A stretch of 64,000 bases of DNA from Enterococcus silesiacus (GTDB taxonomy: Bacteria; Bacillota; Bacilli; Lactobacillales; Enterococcaceae): contig CP013614.1 of NCBI GenBank assembly GCA_001465115.1, positions 2,046,001 through 2,110,000 on the forward strand. Direction: 5' to 3'. The translations under genes were made by a program, and so were the position numbers. The notes under the pieces are model-generated. The model did not search any database. It was not told the DNA's origin and saw nothing but the letters and a program-made list of their open reading frames with translations. Positions 9,962 to 18,872 of the stretch are shown piece after piece. Position 1 is the first letter of the stretch. Each line of letters begins with the position of its first letter.

Positions 9962-10006
9962 ATGAAAAAGTGTTTTGTTAGGGTTGTTGTTGGTATAGTT
10001 ATATAA
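9962..10006 (+). other. Possible 14-codon micro-ORF behind a hairpin
   Basis: ATG 9962 opens a 14-residue frame (MKKCFVRVVVGIVI) ending in TAA. It is preceded by a near-ideal AAGGAG seven to eight bases away, directly after the GC-rich hairpin at 9926-9948. A short basic, hydrophobic peptide would result. There is no homology to claim; it may be chance, a leader peptide, or part of an enterococcal intergenic repeat. Confidence 0.3.
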
Positions 10007-10131
10007 TAGTCGATAATTGTGAAGGAAATATGATGTAAATTCTTTTATTTTATTAATTTTTTATTTAGCTCTATTAAAAATCATCAATTTTTTTACTAAC
10101 CGAACGAAATAATTCAATATGGATAAGCCAA

Positions 10132-11214
10132 CTATTCTTTGGGTTTATCCATGCTTTTTTGTAACTCCTCATACTTTTCTTGTTGGATTTTCTGTTCTTT
10201 TTTCATTTTTTGATTGAAATAATAAATAATTCCTAAAATTACAGCTAAAATACCGGCACTTATACCAATAATAAGAGTCCATGGAAATTGATTTTTCTGT
10301 TCTGGTGGAAGATTGATTGCCGTTGCATTAAATTTTTTGGCCTCTTTCTCCTTTATCTTGAATGTTTTTTCCCAAGTCCAATCTTTATAGCCATCATTGG
10401 CTTTGATTTTCACGGTGTAATCACCTGCAACAAAAGGCTGATCTTTTAAATCGATTTTATAATTAAAATTGGTATTAGGTGCCATGGTCAATGACTCTTG
10501 ATGATTCTCATAACGCGGTTTTGCTTCATCTTCGTAGTAAAGCTTTGCATCCATCTGCAATGTTTTGATCATTGCTGTTTTTTTATTTTGAATGTTCATA
10601 ATAACCGCATTATTACCGTTTATTTGGGTAGTCTTAACCTTGTTCAAAGCTAGTTCTGGTTTAACTTCTTTATCTGTCTCGCTTAATAAAACCCCCACAA
10701 CATATGAAAAGCGGTTACCCACTGCCAATGCTCCTTGGCTCTTTTCTTCTTCGTTTTCTTTCTGTTCAAAATAAAGACCGCCTAAAACATATCCGTCAAA
10801 AGCGTCTTGAGGAATCTCGATCACACAATCAATTATTTTATTTGATTTTTTTGGTAGAATAATTTCTTTAGGTATCTTTGCGATTTCGCTAAATGCAAAT
10901 ACAGCTGATGAATCCTTTTTTGTATCCTTATAAGAATAATCAACGATGCCATTATCATTGGTAATCGCTGAATTTGCTGAAGCATAGACAACAACCTCTT
11001 CTTCTGTTTCATTGGTTAACTCTACGCTAATCGTCTGCGTTTTTCCAGGTACTACTCTTAAATCAAAATAACTAATTTCCTTACTCCGTTGATTTTCAGG
11101 TAAGATTGCTTTAACACTAAAATCGATTTCACTTGCTTGACTGATTGTGCCGATAGTCACTGAGAATAGAATAAAAATAATAGCAAACAAACATTTAGAG
11201 CGCTTCTCTTTCAT
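10132..11214 (-). CDS. DUF916/DUF3324 WxL-interacting membrane protein
   Basis: A 360-residue surface protein that accompanies WxL proteins in Gram-positive clusters. A signal peptide ends near ASEIDF. An N-terminal DUF916 Ig-like domain (about 30-150, with FDLRVVPGKTQTISVELTN) and a DUF3324 domain (about 155-290) follow. A membrane helix lies near 315-335, then a Lys/Glu-rich cytoplasmic tail. Family members bind WxL proteins and peptidoglycan at the cell surface. I chose the ATG at 11214 rather than the one at 11220 because AAGGAG is only two bases from the latter. It is last in the operon, 130 bases after the small WxL gene. Confidence 0.9.
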   Translation of the reverse strand: MKEKRSKCLFAIIFILFSVTIGTISQASEIDFSVKAILPENQRSKEISYFDLRVVPGKTQTISVELTNETEEEVVVYASANSAITNDNGIVDYSYKDTKKDSSAVFAFSEIAKIPKEIILPKKSNKIIDCVIEIPQDAFDGYVLGGLYFEQKENEEEKSQGALAVGNRFSYVVGVLLSETDKEVKPELALNKVKTTQINGNNAVIMNIQNKKTAMIKTLQMDAKLYYEDEAKPRYENHQESLTMAPNTNFNYKIDLKDQPFVAGDYTVKIKANDGYKDWTWEKTFKIKEKEAKKFNATAINLPPEQKNQFPWTLIIGISAGILAVILGIIYYFNQKMKKEQKIQQEKYEELQKSMDKPKE

Positions 11215-11344
11215 CGTCATTACTCCTTTTTAGCTCCTATAATGATACTGAAAAGAAGACTATTTAGTAACACAATAGGTTCTTTTCAGTATATTAAACA
11301 TGTAATCACGTCATCTATAATCATATAATCAGAAAATTTAGCTC

Positions 11345-12082
11345 TTATAATGGGCTGTCGTTCAATGTCCAAGTAAGTGTGGTTTTATACTGGTCATTAG
11401 TGACTTTTGTCGTTGCATTGGGCACTGTTAATTTAACGCCTTGCGCAGCTCCAGCCCCTGATCCAAATGCAAGCGTCCAAGTTCCCATTCCCGTAGATAG
11501 TGCTGCCGTCGCCACTGGAGAAGATGCTGCCCCTGTAGGATCTATTGTTACAGGTACAGTTATAGGTGCTAATGCGAGTAATTCGGTAGAATTAGGCGTT
11601 GCAGCGACCAAACTCATCTGAGCGTTTGTCAACACAGCCGGTGTACTATCCGATGTTTGAAATTGACCATTTTGCTTAACCGTTAATTTCCAGCCAAGAT
11701 TCAATCCTCGTTTATCGGTTACTTGAGCGTAGTTCGGGACACTGATCAATGTTGATAGTGAGTTTTGAACTTGATCCAATTGAGCATAGTAGGTCGCATC
11801 TGCCGTTTGAATTACCTTAGTTCCAAAATGAAAATTAGAGACATAATCCAAACTTAGTGGACCACCCGTTCCTGGCTGATGGGGATCACCTGGATTAGGC
11901 GTAACTGGAGACGTTGGGTCGTTTGGATTAACTGGCGGTGTAATTGTTGTGTCCTGTGAAAAACTAATATCAGCATTTGACGTTAAAGAACCTACAGCAA
12001 CAGCTTCTCCAACCGTTCCACTAAGAAAACCAAATGAAATAAATACAGCAACTGTAGCTACAGAGCATAGAATCTTTTTCAT
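11345..12082 (-). CDS. WxL-domain cell-surface protein (small)
   Basis: A 245-residue secreted protein. A signal peptide (about 1-28) is followed by a Pro/Asn/Asp-rich linker at roughly 48-75 and a C-terminal WxL domain. The two diagnostic motifs are present: WKL in LNLGWKLTVKQNG and WTL in TLTWTLNDSPL, which ends the protein. The LDYVSNFHFG segment before them is also family-typical. WxL domains attach non-covalently to peptidoglycan. The gene lies between a large WxL protein and its DUF916 partner, all on one strand, so the three products probably form one surface complex. Confidence 0.93.
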   Translation of the reverse strand: MKKILCSVATVAVFISFGFLSGTVGEAVAVGSLTSNADISFSQDTTITPPVNPNDPTSPVTPNPGDPHQPGTGGPLSLDYVSNFHFGTKVIQTADATYYAQLDQVQNSLSTLISVPNYAQVTDKRGLNLGWKLTVKQNGQFQTSDSTPAVLTNAQMSLVAATPNSTELLALAPITVPVTIDPTGAASSPVATAALSTGMGTWTLAFGSGAGAAQGVKLTVPNATTKVTNDQYKTTLTWTLNDSPL

Positions 12083-12146
12083 TTTGACTACCTTCTTTCT
12101 TTTTCAATTTATTTTAACTTCTTATTTTTAAGAAGCTAAGTCAAAA

Positions 12147-14351
12147 TTATAAAGGAGCGTCTGATAAAATCCATTGTAATTGCGCTGTGTACGACTCATT
12201 TACATTGATATTTACACTAGGAGTAAGATTTAGGAACACGCCATTTTGCTGATTCCATGAAATGATAACATTATTATTATCAGGAGAAGCATAAGCATAC
12301 GCTTCAGAGGCAATCGAAGTTATTGCATTATCTTGACCATTTTTCCGATAAACAAATGCCTGATTGATTGTTTTGTTGGTCGTCGTAGATTTCATCGGCT
12401 GATTTTCTTTAACCAATAAATGCCACTGACTTTTAGCTACTCGACCGTCAGCCACGATCAAAGAGGTATCCACGATACTTGGACTATAGGTTGTTGTTTT
12501 CGTTGGTACAGGTATACGTTTAAACGAAATCTGATTGGGTGATTGAACAAAGCGTAACGTTCCGTCCCCTACTGAGATCGAATTTGCAGTATTTTGGGGT
12601 GTAATTGCTGTGTTACCGCCGTCGGATCCGCCAACAATACTAGAAAAAGGCAATGATTGTCCAGTCATATTTTGAGCGACCACTCCTGTATACTGCAATT
12701 TAAAACTCGTATTCGGCTGCGTAAAATTATTTACAGGAAGAGCATTTTGATAATACCAATACTGCATATTTAAATTAGAGTCTGTTAAAAGCTGCGTTCC
12801 TAATACGGGCGTTTGTGTCCCAGTATTCGAGGTTCTGATCAGTGTTACTGGACTTAGTTGTGTTAGTCCATTTGGAACATAAGCTTTTAACATCTGCTGA
12901 CTCCATGTTGCAGGCTGATTTGTCAACGTTGTGGTTAATGTATAACGAATAGTTTGACCTGTAACAACAGAAGGTGCCACTTCCCAATTTCCTTGTGCAT
13001 TTAATCTTTCGATCGTTTGTACAACTGAAATATTTGGTGCTAAATAAGGAACCGTTTGAGTGTAAATTGTACTTGTTACTAAAATTGATCCAGTTCGGTT
13101 ACTTAATCCTTGGACCGATAAACTAAGTGCTTCTCCACCATTAAATGTTGGTACATTTGAAAATTGAAACGTGCCATTTGCATTTAGCGGTGTTGTGTAC
13201 ACCGTTCCTCCATTGATTTGCAGTGCGACTTGATAGGTCCCTGCAATCGTCTGTGCTGTGGTTCCTGAAAGCTGGGTAGTGCCTGGTGTCGCTGTAATAG
13301 ACGTTACAGGCTGGATTGGCCAGCTCACTGCTTGTACGTTAGAAGGTAGACTTTGAATATAATTACTTGTTGTTTTTGATTGTGCAATTATAAGTGCTGA
13401 AACGCTATCGCCATACTGTAAAGCCGAAGCTAAAACAGTATTGAAGTTGCCTGAAGCATCAACTGGTATACTATTAATAATTATTGGTCCAGATGTTCCA
13501 TCAGAACGGGTGATAGTCAACTGGACAGTATACGTATAACCACTATTTTGTACTTGCTGAATCTTGCCACTCACAGTCGTTTGTAAATTTAAAAGTGGAC
13601 TATTTAAACTAGGGGCTGTAACATTTGGAACACCGCTTCCAATCGACATCGATGGCAAGGCAATCACGCCTGATTGTGAAACATTTCCTAAAACTAAATT
13701 TATAATATTTAGGCCATCTGTTGATGAACCAAATACTCCTTTAATAGGATAGTTTGTACCATTACTTGCTGGTGGAATCGTGATGCCATTTTGATACAGA
13801 ATAGCTACATCAAAACTAAAGGTAACTGCCCAGCGGCTAAGTCCTAATAGACTCACAACGTTAGTTGGAAATGTTACATATACTGAATTATACGCACTAC
13901 TGTAGCCCAAACTAATTCCATGGGTGGTATCATGAATATCATAGGATCTATTTCCAACTAATACAGCTGGAAGCGTCACTGTTCCTGTAAGTAACGACAA
14001 AAAAGTCTGTTGTTTTGCTGTACTGCCATTAATTTGATTTGCTATTTCCGCAGGTAATTGAAGCACGATCATCGGCTGACCGCCTAATGACAAATCTAAA
14101 GTTGGTGTATAAGTATAGGTCATAGTGATAATCGATTGTCCTGTTCCACCAGTTGAGTAGGTTCCACTAAGAGCACCTGACCCTACACTAACCAAGCGTT
14201 CTTGCATATCACTCGTCATCTCTGGTTGTCCCTGCTCTATTTCAGCTTGTACATTCTCTATTTCAGTTTCTGCAAAAGCTTGATGCACATCGATCTGTAG
14301 AACGCTAAATATCAATCCTACCAAAAATAGAAATAACCATCTCCGCTTCAC
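12147..14351 (-). CDS. Large secreted WxL-domain adhesin-like protein
   Basis: A 734-residue secreted protein with a signal peptide ending near AFAETE. A long Thr/Ser/Asn-rich body contains beta-sandwich modules, including two bacterial Ig-like repeats around 255-345 and 345-440 (TVQLTITRSDGTSGP, TYQVALQINGG) and a DUF11-like module after 440. A C-terminal WxL domain has WHL (SQWHLLVKENQ) and WIL (LQWILSDAPL). The start is GTG 14351 behind GGGGG. It is the first gene of the operon, 64 bases before the small WxL gene. A role in adhesion or matrix binding is inferred from architecture only. Confidence 0.88.
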   Translation of the reverse strand: MKRRWLFLFLVGLIFSVLQIDVHQAFAETEIENVQAEIEQGQPEMTSDMQERLVSVGSGALSGTYSTGGTGQSIITMTYTYTPTLDLSLGGQPMIVLQLPAEIANQINGSTAKQQTFLSLLTGTVTLPAVLVGNRSYDIHDTTHGISLGYSSAYNSVYVTFPTNVVSLLGLSRWAVTFSFDVAILYQNGITIPPASNGTNYPIKGVFGSSTDGLNIINLVLGNVSQSGVIALPSMSIGSGVPNVTAPSLNSPLLNLQTTVSGKIQQVQNSGYTYTVQLTITRSDGTSGPIIINSIPVDASGNFNTVLASALQYGDSVSALIIAQSKTTSNYIQSLPSNVQAVSWPIQPVTSITATPGTTQLSGTTAQTIAGTYQVALQINGGTVYTTPLNANGTFQFSNVPTFNGGEALSLSVQGLSNRTGSILVTSTIYTQTVPYLAPNISVVQTIERLNAQGNWEVAPSVVTGQTIRYTLTTTLTNQPATWSQQMLKAYVPNGLTQLSPVTLIRTSNTGTQTPVLGTQLLTDSNLNMQYWYYQNALPVNNFTQPNTSFKLQYTGVVAQNMTGQSLPFSSIVGGSDGGNTAITPQNTANSISVGDGTLRFVQSPNQISFKRIPVPTKTTTYSPSIVDTSLIVADGRVAKSQWHLLVKENQPMKSTTTNKTINQAFVYRKNGQDNAITSIASEAYAYASPDNNNVIISWNQQNGVFLNLTPSVNINVNESYTAQLQWILSDAPL

Positions 14352-14591
14352 TCTGACGCCCCCTATTAACTAGTGATTGTATTAGTAGATTCAATTTCCA
14401 ATAGCATCAAATAATATAAAAATATAATTTAAAAATTATTTTATATAAAAAAACAGTTTTACTTCGTTACATTGATTTTATACTGTGGTTATCATAAAGT
14501 AAAATATTTGAGATCGCTATTTTTAGAAGGATCAATTCTAAAAACTGTCTATTCATAAATCAATTAAACATAAGAATTCTCGTCTCCTCTA

Positions 14592-14643
14592 TTTTAAATT
14601 CTCAAAAACTTCATTAAAATGCTAAATATTTGAGAATTTAAAA
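14592..14643. promoter_or_regulatory. Perfect 15-bp inverted repeat overlapping a promoter
   Basis: TTTTAAATTCTCAAA at 14592-14606 is exactly complementary to 14629-14643, with 22 bases between. The right arm contains the -35 hexamer of the promoter at 14630-14658, so it could be an operator for a dimeric or tetrameric repressor. No regulator is identified. Confidence 0.5.
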
Positions 14644-14658
14644 CAAAAGTGCTATTAT
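14630..14658 (+). promoter_or_regulatory. Promoter of a short transcript
   Basis: TTGAGA at 14630-14635 and TATTAT at 14653-14658 are 17 bases apart. Transcription would begin near 14665, only 26 bases before a terminator hairpin. Confidence 0.55.
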
Positions 14659-14664
14659 ACTATT

Positions 14665-14727
14665 GTTCTTAGTTTTTTCATATTGTGTTTCCCTTCATAT
14701 AGTGTGTGTATGAAGGGTTTATTTTTG
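14665..14727 (+). ncRNA. Candidate ~60-nt small RNA
   Basis: A promoter is followed by a perfect nine-bp hairpin (CCCTTCATA, 14691-14699, pairing with 14709-14717) and TTTATTTTT. The predicted transcript has no start codon with a ribosome site, and the next gene (the YebC-family gene) is on the opposite strand. I therefore infer a stand-alone small RNA or a decoy/attenuated transcript. No known family is recognised. Confidence 0.45.
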
Positions 14728-14743
14728 TGTTCAGATTTAAGCA

Positions 14744-14776
14744 ATAAAAAAAGAACCCTTAGTTTTAAGGATTCTT
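14744..14776 (-). terminator. Terminator after the YebC-family gene
   Basis: On the minus strand AAGAATCCTT pairs with AAGGGTTCTT with one G-T pair, followed by a run of T. It lies nine bases after the stop codon. Confidence 0.8.
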
Positions 14777-14784
14777 GGACTTTA

Positions 14785-15504
14785 TTACTCGCCTAAATCA
14801 ACGTTATGATAAACTTTTTGAACATCATCAAGATCTTCTAAAACATCAATCATTTGTTCAAATTTTTCTAAGTCTTCTCCAGTTAATTCTACATCATTTT
14901 GTGCAATCATTTCTAATTCCGCTACTGAAAACTCTTCAATAGCTTTTTCTTTTAGCGCTTCTTGCACTGCATGTAAATCTTCTGGCTCTGTATAGACAAT
15001 GATTTGACCTTCTTCTTCAGTAACATCACGGACATCAATGTCTTTTTCCATCAAATATTCAAGAATTTCATCCGCATCATCACCTGCAAAACCAATCACG
15101 CCTGTATGATCGAACATATACGCTACAGCACCACTGACACCCATATTTCCGCCATTTTTACCAAATGCCGCACGGACATCTGAAGCTGTACGATTCACAT
15201 TATTTGTCAAGGCATCAACGATGACCATTGAGCCGTTTGGACCAAATCCTTCATAACGTAATTCAGAATATTGTTCATCGCCTGAACCTTTGGCTTTTTC
15301 GATTGCACGATCGATGATATGTTTTGGAACATTATATGTTTTTGCGCGCTCGATCACAAACCGTAATTTTTGATTTGCTTGAGGGTCAGGATCACCCGAT
15401 TTCGCTGCTACGTAAATCTCAATTCCGAATTTTGCATAAACTCGGCTGTTATTTGCGTCTTTGGCAGCTTTTTTCTCTTTAATATTTGCCCACTTACGAC
15501 CCAT
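14785..15504 (-). CDS. YebC/YeeN-family DNA-binding translational or transcriptional regulator
   Basis: A 239-residue cytoplasmic protein of the YebC/PmpR/TACO1 family. It begins [18 protein letters not shown], typical of the YeeN subgroup, and carries [16 protein letters not shown], the [10 protein letters not shown] signature near residue 85 and a C-terminal acidic stretch. Family members bind DNA, and some act on translation of polyproline or otherwise difficult sequences, so the precise role is open. It is a single gene with its own terminator, upstream of the small-RNA candidate and downstream of tmcAL on the same strand. Confidence 0.92.
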   Translation of the reverse strand: MGRKWANIKEKKAAKDANNSRVYAKFGIEIYVAAKSGDPDPQANQKLRFVIERAKTYNVPKHIIDRAIEKAKGSGDEQYSELRYEGFGPNGSMVIVDALTNNVNRTASDVRAAFGKNGGNMGVSGAVAYMFDHTGVIGFAGDDADEILEYLMEKDIDVRDVTEEEGQIIVYTEPEDLHAVQEALKEKAIEEFSVAELEMIAQNDVELTGEDLEKFEQMIDVLEDLDDVQKVYHNVDLGE

Positions 15505-15599
15505 ATTCTCACTTCGCTTTCAATTATTATTGTTATTTTGATTGTAGTGCCCTATCCATTATACTTGCCAAACGAACTTTTGTTAAGTGTTTTTTGCTT

Positions 15600-16769
15600 T
15601 TAGGAGATACGAATCGGAAAACGGCCAAAACTTTGTTCTAAGATCCGCTCATCACCTAACAGATATATTTGATTACTCTTAATATCTAACGCTAGCTGAG
15701 ACTTTAAATTTTTGGATACTTTTGTGATCAAAGGCAATGCTAGATTTTTTTTCTCTTCGCGCAAAAAACGTTGTCCTTGTTCTGTGAAGCCCAGAACTTG
15801 TAAATGACTATGCTTCCAAGAATTTGCTATTTCTTGTTGTTTGACATTAGTCAAAATGTACGTTGCTAATCTTTGAAGACGTGTCCACGTATAACGTTTT
15901 GTTTTTGCTTGTTCCATAAACGTTCGGAAAGAATCTGAAACTTTAGCTGCTTCTTGCAAACGATATTCGATTCCTTCTTTCATTTGGTAAATTTCTTGTA
16001 ATTCTGCGATCGAACTGCTGATTAATTTATATTTTAACAAGGGCCAATAATCTTCCCAAGAAACGGTCGGTGAATTTGCTAAATCGATTGCCACTTCTTC
16101 TGGAAGCACTTGTTTGATTTGAGCTAATTCATCGGAGAAAACAGCTTTCCTAATTGCAGTAGCACTGGCAAAATTTTGATAGATGTTGGTATCATGATAA
16201 CCCGCTTGCTCTCGTTTCAAAGGATATAACTTCATCGGCTTTTCATAATTTGCATTCTCTTTAGCATAACTCAATCCTAATATATGATTAGGTGAAGAAA
16301 AGTCTAAGCCACTATTTGGATAAAGTGCGCGAAAGACTTCTGTCATTTGCTGCGGATAACTCATACCGTTATTTTTAATTATTTGATACTGTTGATTGAT
16401 TTCAATCTGATGCTTTTTCACAAAATGTCCAAACTGTTCGTAATCCATCTCTGATTGATTATCCGTACCAAAACATAAGGCTTCACAATGTAGAGCATGA
16501 AGCAATTTGACTCCACCTGCAGCAAAATAATCAGCAGATTGTACAGCATAAGCGAAGGGTAATTCAATTACCAAATCGACACCATGATTCAAGGCTTCTT
16601 TGGCTCGTGTCCACTTGTCTATAATCGCAGGTTCGCCTCGTTGTAAGAAATTCCCACTCATCACAGCAATCACAACCTCTGCGCCACTCATTTCTCGTGC
16701 CATTTTTGCATGGTACTGATGCCCATTATGAAAAGGATTGTATTCAACAATAATCCCGCAGCTTTTCAT
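15600..16769 (-). CDS. tmcAL: tRNA(Met) cytidine acetate ligase
   Basis: A 389-residue protein of the YlbM/TmcAL family, which uses acetate and ATP to form N4-acetylcytidine at the wobble position of elongator tRNA-Met. The nucleotidyltransferase-like HIGH motif is seen in [12 protein letters not shown] near residues 9-20, with [15 protein letters not shown] near 36-50 and the SATAIRKAV segment in the middle. Length fits the family. A terminator-like hairpin separates it from the yqeG-yqeM cluster upstream, so it may have its own promoter in 16770-16845. Confidence 0.92.
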   Translation of the reverse strand: MKSCGIIVEYNPFHNGHQYHAKMAREMSGAEVVIAVMSGNFLQRGEPAIIDKWTRAKEALNHGVDLVIELPFAYAVQSADYFAAGGVKLLHALHCEALCFGTDNQSEMDYEQFGHFVKKHQIEINQQYQIIKNNGMSYPQQMTEVFRALYPNSGLDFSSPNHILGLSYAKENANYEKPMKLYPLKREQAGYHDTNIYQNFASATAIRKAVFSDELAQIKQVLPEEVAIDLANSPTVSWEDYWPLLKYKLISSSIAELQEIYQMKEGIEYRLQEAAKVSDSFRTFMEQAKTKRYTWTRLQRLATYILTNVKQQEIANSWKHSHLQVLGFTEQGQRFLREEKKNLALPLITKVSKNLKSQLALDIKSNQIYLLGDERILEQSFGRFPIRIS

Positions 16770-16844
16770 CTTTTTTCTCCTTCATCTAGATCATTTCTAT
16801 TTGTACTCCATCTTACCACGTTTATTTTGGTACGGAAACAAAAT

Positions 16845-16878
16845 AAAAATGAGCGGCCAGATTTTGCGCCACTCATTT
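16845..16878 (-). terminator. Terminator at the end of the yqeG-yqeM operon
   Basis: On the minus strand ATGAGTGG and CCGCTCAT form a stem, followed by TTTTTATTTTG. It directly follows the methyltransferase stop codon. Confidence 0.7.
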
Positions 16879-16884
16879 CTTTGA

Positions 16885-17622
16885 TTATTTTTTACAAACA
16901 AAAAACCAGCGTTTGCTTTCTTCTGTTGGTGCGTCATCGGTAAAATCAGCATAGACTGTAACGTCCATAAAACCAGCACTTTCCAGCATCATCAAGTAGT
17001 TTTCCATTGTATAGGTACGTTCTTGATGCAGTTCATCTTGTCGAATGAACACTTCGTCATTTCCATGCTCTTTCACAAAAAACGTTAGAAAATGTTCAAT
17101 ACTATGATCTTTTTCTCCAGGATAGCTATCCCACAAAAAGGCAAATTCTTCTGTTTGGTAATGATAACTATACTCTGGAAACACCTTATCCACTTGATAG
17201 ATAGAATGGACATCAAAGATAAAGACACCCTCTTCTTCCAAAGCCTGATAGACATCATCAAACACTTGTTGGACTTCTTGACGATTTGCCATGTAACAAA
17301 GTGAATCAGAAAAACAAGTAATGGCATGGTACTGACCCATTTCAGATAAATCCATCATATTCCCTTGGACAAATTGAACGTAGACCTCTTCTTCCGCTGC
17401 TCGTTTACTGGCCATCATCAACATTTCTTCTGACAAATCTAGGGCCGTAACAGTGAAGCCAGCTTTAGCAAAATTCACAGCTAAAGCCCCAGTACCACAA
17501 GCCATTTCTAAAACATCCATTTTACCTTCTGGTAAGTGACGCTTAGAAAACTCCAGCCACTGATCATAGAGACTATCATCCATTACTTCATCGTAAACAA
17601 AAGCAAATGTTTCATAAGCCAT
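16885..17622 (-). CDS. yqeM: Class I SAM-dependent methyltransferase (YqeM family)
   Basis: A 245-residue protein with the Rossmann-type SAM-binding motif in LEMACGTGALAVNFAKAG, motif II ALDLSEEML and a CFSDSLCYM segment. The start is ATG 17622 (MAYETFAFVYDEVMD), one base after the rsfS stop, so the two are probably translationally coupled; the upstream in-frame codons lie inside rsfS. The family is regularly encoded next to rsfS. Its substrate is unknown. Confidence 0.88.
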   Translation of the reverse strand: MAYETFAFVYDEVMDDSLYDQWLEFSKRHLPEGKMDVLEMACGTGALAVNFAKAGFTVTALDLSEEMLMMASKRAAEEEVYVQFVQGNMMDLSEMGQYHAITCFSDSLCYMANRQEVQQVFDDVYQALEEEGVFIFDVHSIYQVDKVFPEYSYHYQTEEFAFLWDSYPGEKDHSIEHFLTFFVKEHGNDEVFIRQDELHQERTYTMENYLMMLESAGFMDVTVYADFTDDAPTEESKRWFFVCKK

Positions 17623-17623
17623 C

Positions 17624-17977
17624 TTACTCGACCCAAGCGTGAAGATCGACCATTGGCGCATCCGACCAAAGCTTCTCTAAGTTATAAAAGCCGCGCTCTG
17701 CTGATTGGAATACATGAACAATGATATCGCCTAAATCGATCAGTACCCACTTGCCGCCATCTTTTCCTTCAATTCGTTTCACTTCTACGTTTGCTTCTTC
17801 TTCTTTTTCAATAATTTCTTCCACAATGGCATTGATTTGACGTTCACTTGTTGCTTGGCAAATCATAAAGTAATCTGCTAAAAGTGAAATTTCATGCACA
17901 TCTAAAGCGACAATTTCCTCTGCTCTTTTTGAATCAGCTGCTTTTACAGCGATTTCTAAAATCTGTTGACTATCTAT
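17624..17977 (-). CDS. rsfS: Ribosomal silencing factor RsfS, apparently starting at a non-canonical codon
   Basis: A 117-residue protein that binds L14 on the large subunit and blocks subunit joining when nutrients are scarce. Family motifs include ILEIAVKAADSKRAEEIVAL, LADYFMICQATSERQ and GKWVLIDLGDIIVHVF. The conserved N-terminus continues upstream of the first GTG (17899) to DSQQILEIAV. There the only codons behind an excellent GGGAGG are ATC 17980 and ATA 17977, and TAA follows four codons further upstream. I place the start at ATA 17977 because it gives the normal family length and 8-base spacing. It overlaps closely with yqeM. Confidence 0.8.
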   Translation of the reverse strand: MDSQQILEIAVKAADSKRAEEIVALDVHEISLLADYFMICQATSERQINAIVEEIIEKEEEANVEVKRIEGKDGGKWVLIDLGDIIVHVFQSAERGFYNLEKLWSDAPMVDLHAWVE

Positions 17978-18278
17978 GATGGTTTCCTCCCATTATTTAA
18001 TTAAAGTTTTTATTTTTTCTGTCAGTGCTGAACAAGCTCAGCCTGCTTTTCTTTGATCCAGCTTCTCAAAGCAGCTCTTGAGGAAATTAGACAATCTTCA
18101 CATGGAACAAGAAACGTTCCATATTCAGATTCCTAAATTTCTAAAGAGCTAAACGCTTTGCTTAGCTTTTCTTTGATCCAGCTTCTTGAACTAACACTTC
18201 GGAAAAAAGATGAATTCTATTAGCGACAAATAGCGTCACGAATAGTATTCTCTATTTTTCTGTCAGTGCTGAACGAGT
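17978..18278. repeat. Degenerate tandem hairpin repeat, ~120-bp period
   Basis: The spacer between yqeK and rsfS contains GCTTTTCTTTGATCCAGCTT twice, at 18045 and 18165 (120 bases apart), and TTTTCTGTCAGTGCTGAAC at 18015 and 18256. The unit at about 18184-18282 (read on the minus strand) shares CTCGTTCAGCA..GAC.GAAAAATAG and ATCTTTTTTCCGA with the repeats at 29341-29580. It reaches into the yqeK stop codon. The ends of each unit can pair to form a long hairpin. Confidence 0.7.
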
Positions 18279-18872
18279 TCAATCAGCTTTTCTTACTACC
18301 CAATAATTATATGTTTCAATTGTTTTGGGATAAATTTTATGTTCTTGTTCAATAAGATGCAGCAATGTATGTTTTGTTTCATATGCAACAGCTTCATCTA
18401 AATCAACTAAAGCCAATTTCCGTGCTTCTTTTACGCCAGGAAAATTTCGGCCTGGTTCGATATAATCAGCAACATAAATGATTTTATCTAATAAGCTCAT
18501 TTTAGCGGCACCTGTCGTATGTAGACGAATCGCTTCTAAAATCTCTTCGTCATCTATACCTAGTTCCCTTTGAACCATACTGGCGCCAACAAGTCCGTGC
18601 CAAATTGGATTGCCATAATTCAGCAAATCCTGATCATAGCCGTCTCGTTTGATAATCAATTCAAACTCTTCATCAGGACGTTCTTTGGCGTAATCGTGAG
18701 TCAATGCTGCAATACTTGCCTTTTCTTCAGAAACACCGTATTTAGCCGCTAAAGCTACAGCCATTTCTTCCACACCTAAAACATGTTGAAAGCGCCGTTC
18801 ACTCATATGCATCTGAACTTCCTGCATCAATTCTTCGCGTTTAAACGTCGTATATTTTCCGCTAAAATCCAT
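18279..18872 (-). CDS. yqeK: HD-domain bis(5'-nucleosyl)-tetraphosphatase YqeK
   Basis: A 197-residue HD-superfamily hydrolase. The metal-binding pattern is visible: H in RFQHVLGVEEMA, the HD pair in ALTHDYAKERP, a His in GNPIWHGLVG, another in IRLHTTGAAKMS and the Asp in IIYVADYIEPGR. The family cleaves Ap4A symmetrically into two ADP. The start at ATG 18872 overlaps nadD by 11 bases, indicating coupled translation. The C-terminus runs into a hairpin repeat unit, which is slightly unusual. Confidence 0.92.
   Translation of the reverse strand: MDFSGKYTTFKREELMQEVQMHMSERRFQHVLGVEEMAVALAAKYGVSEEKASIAALTHDYAKERPDEEFELIIKRDGYDQDLLNYGNPIWHGLVGASMVQRELGIDDEEILEAIRLHTTGAAKMSLLDKIIYVADYIEPGRNFPGVKEARKLALVDLDEAVAYETKHTLLHLIEQEHKIYPKTIETYNYWVVRKAD

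Noticed and set aside
17978..18278. A CRISPR-like array
   Set aside because: Repeats are 120 bases apart, degenerate and only two units long, with hairpin structure; there are no uniform spacers and no cas genes.
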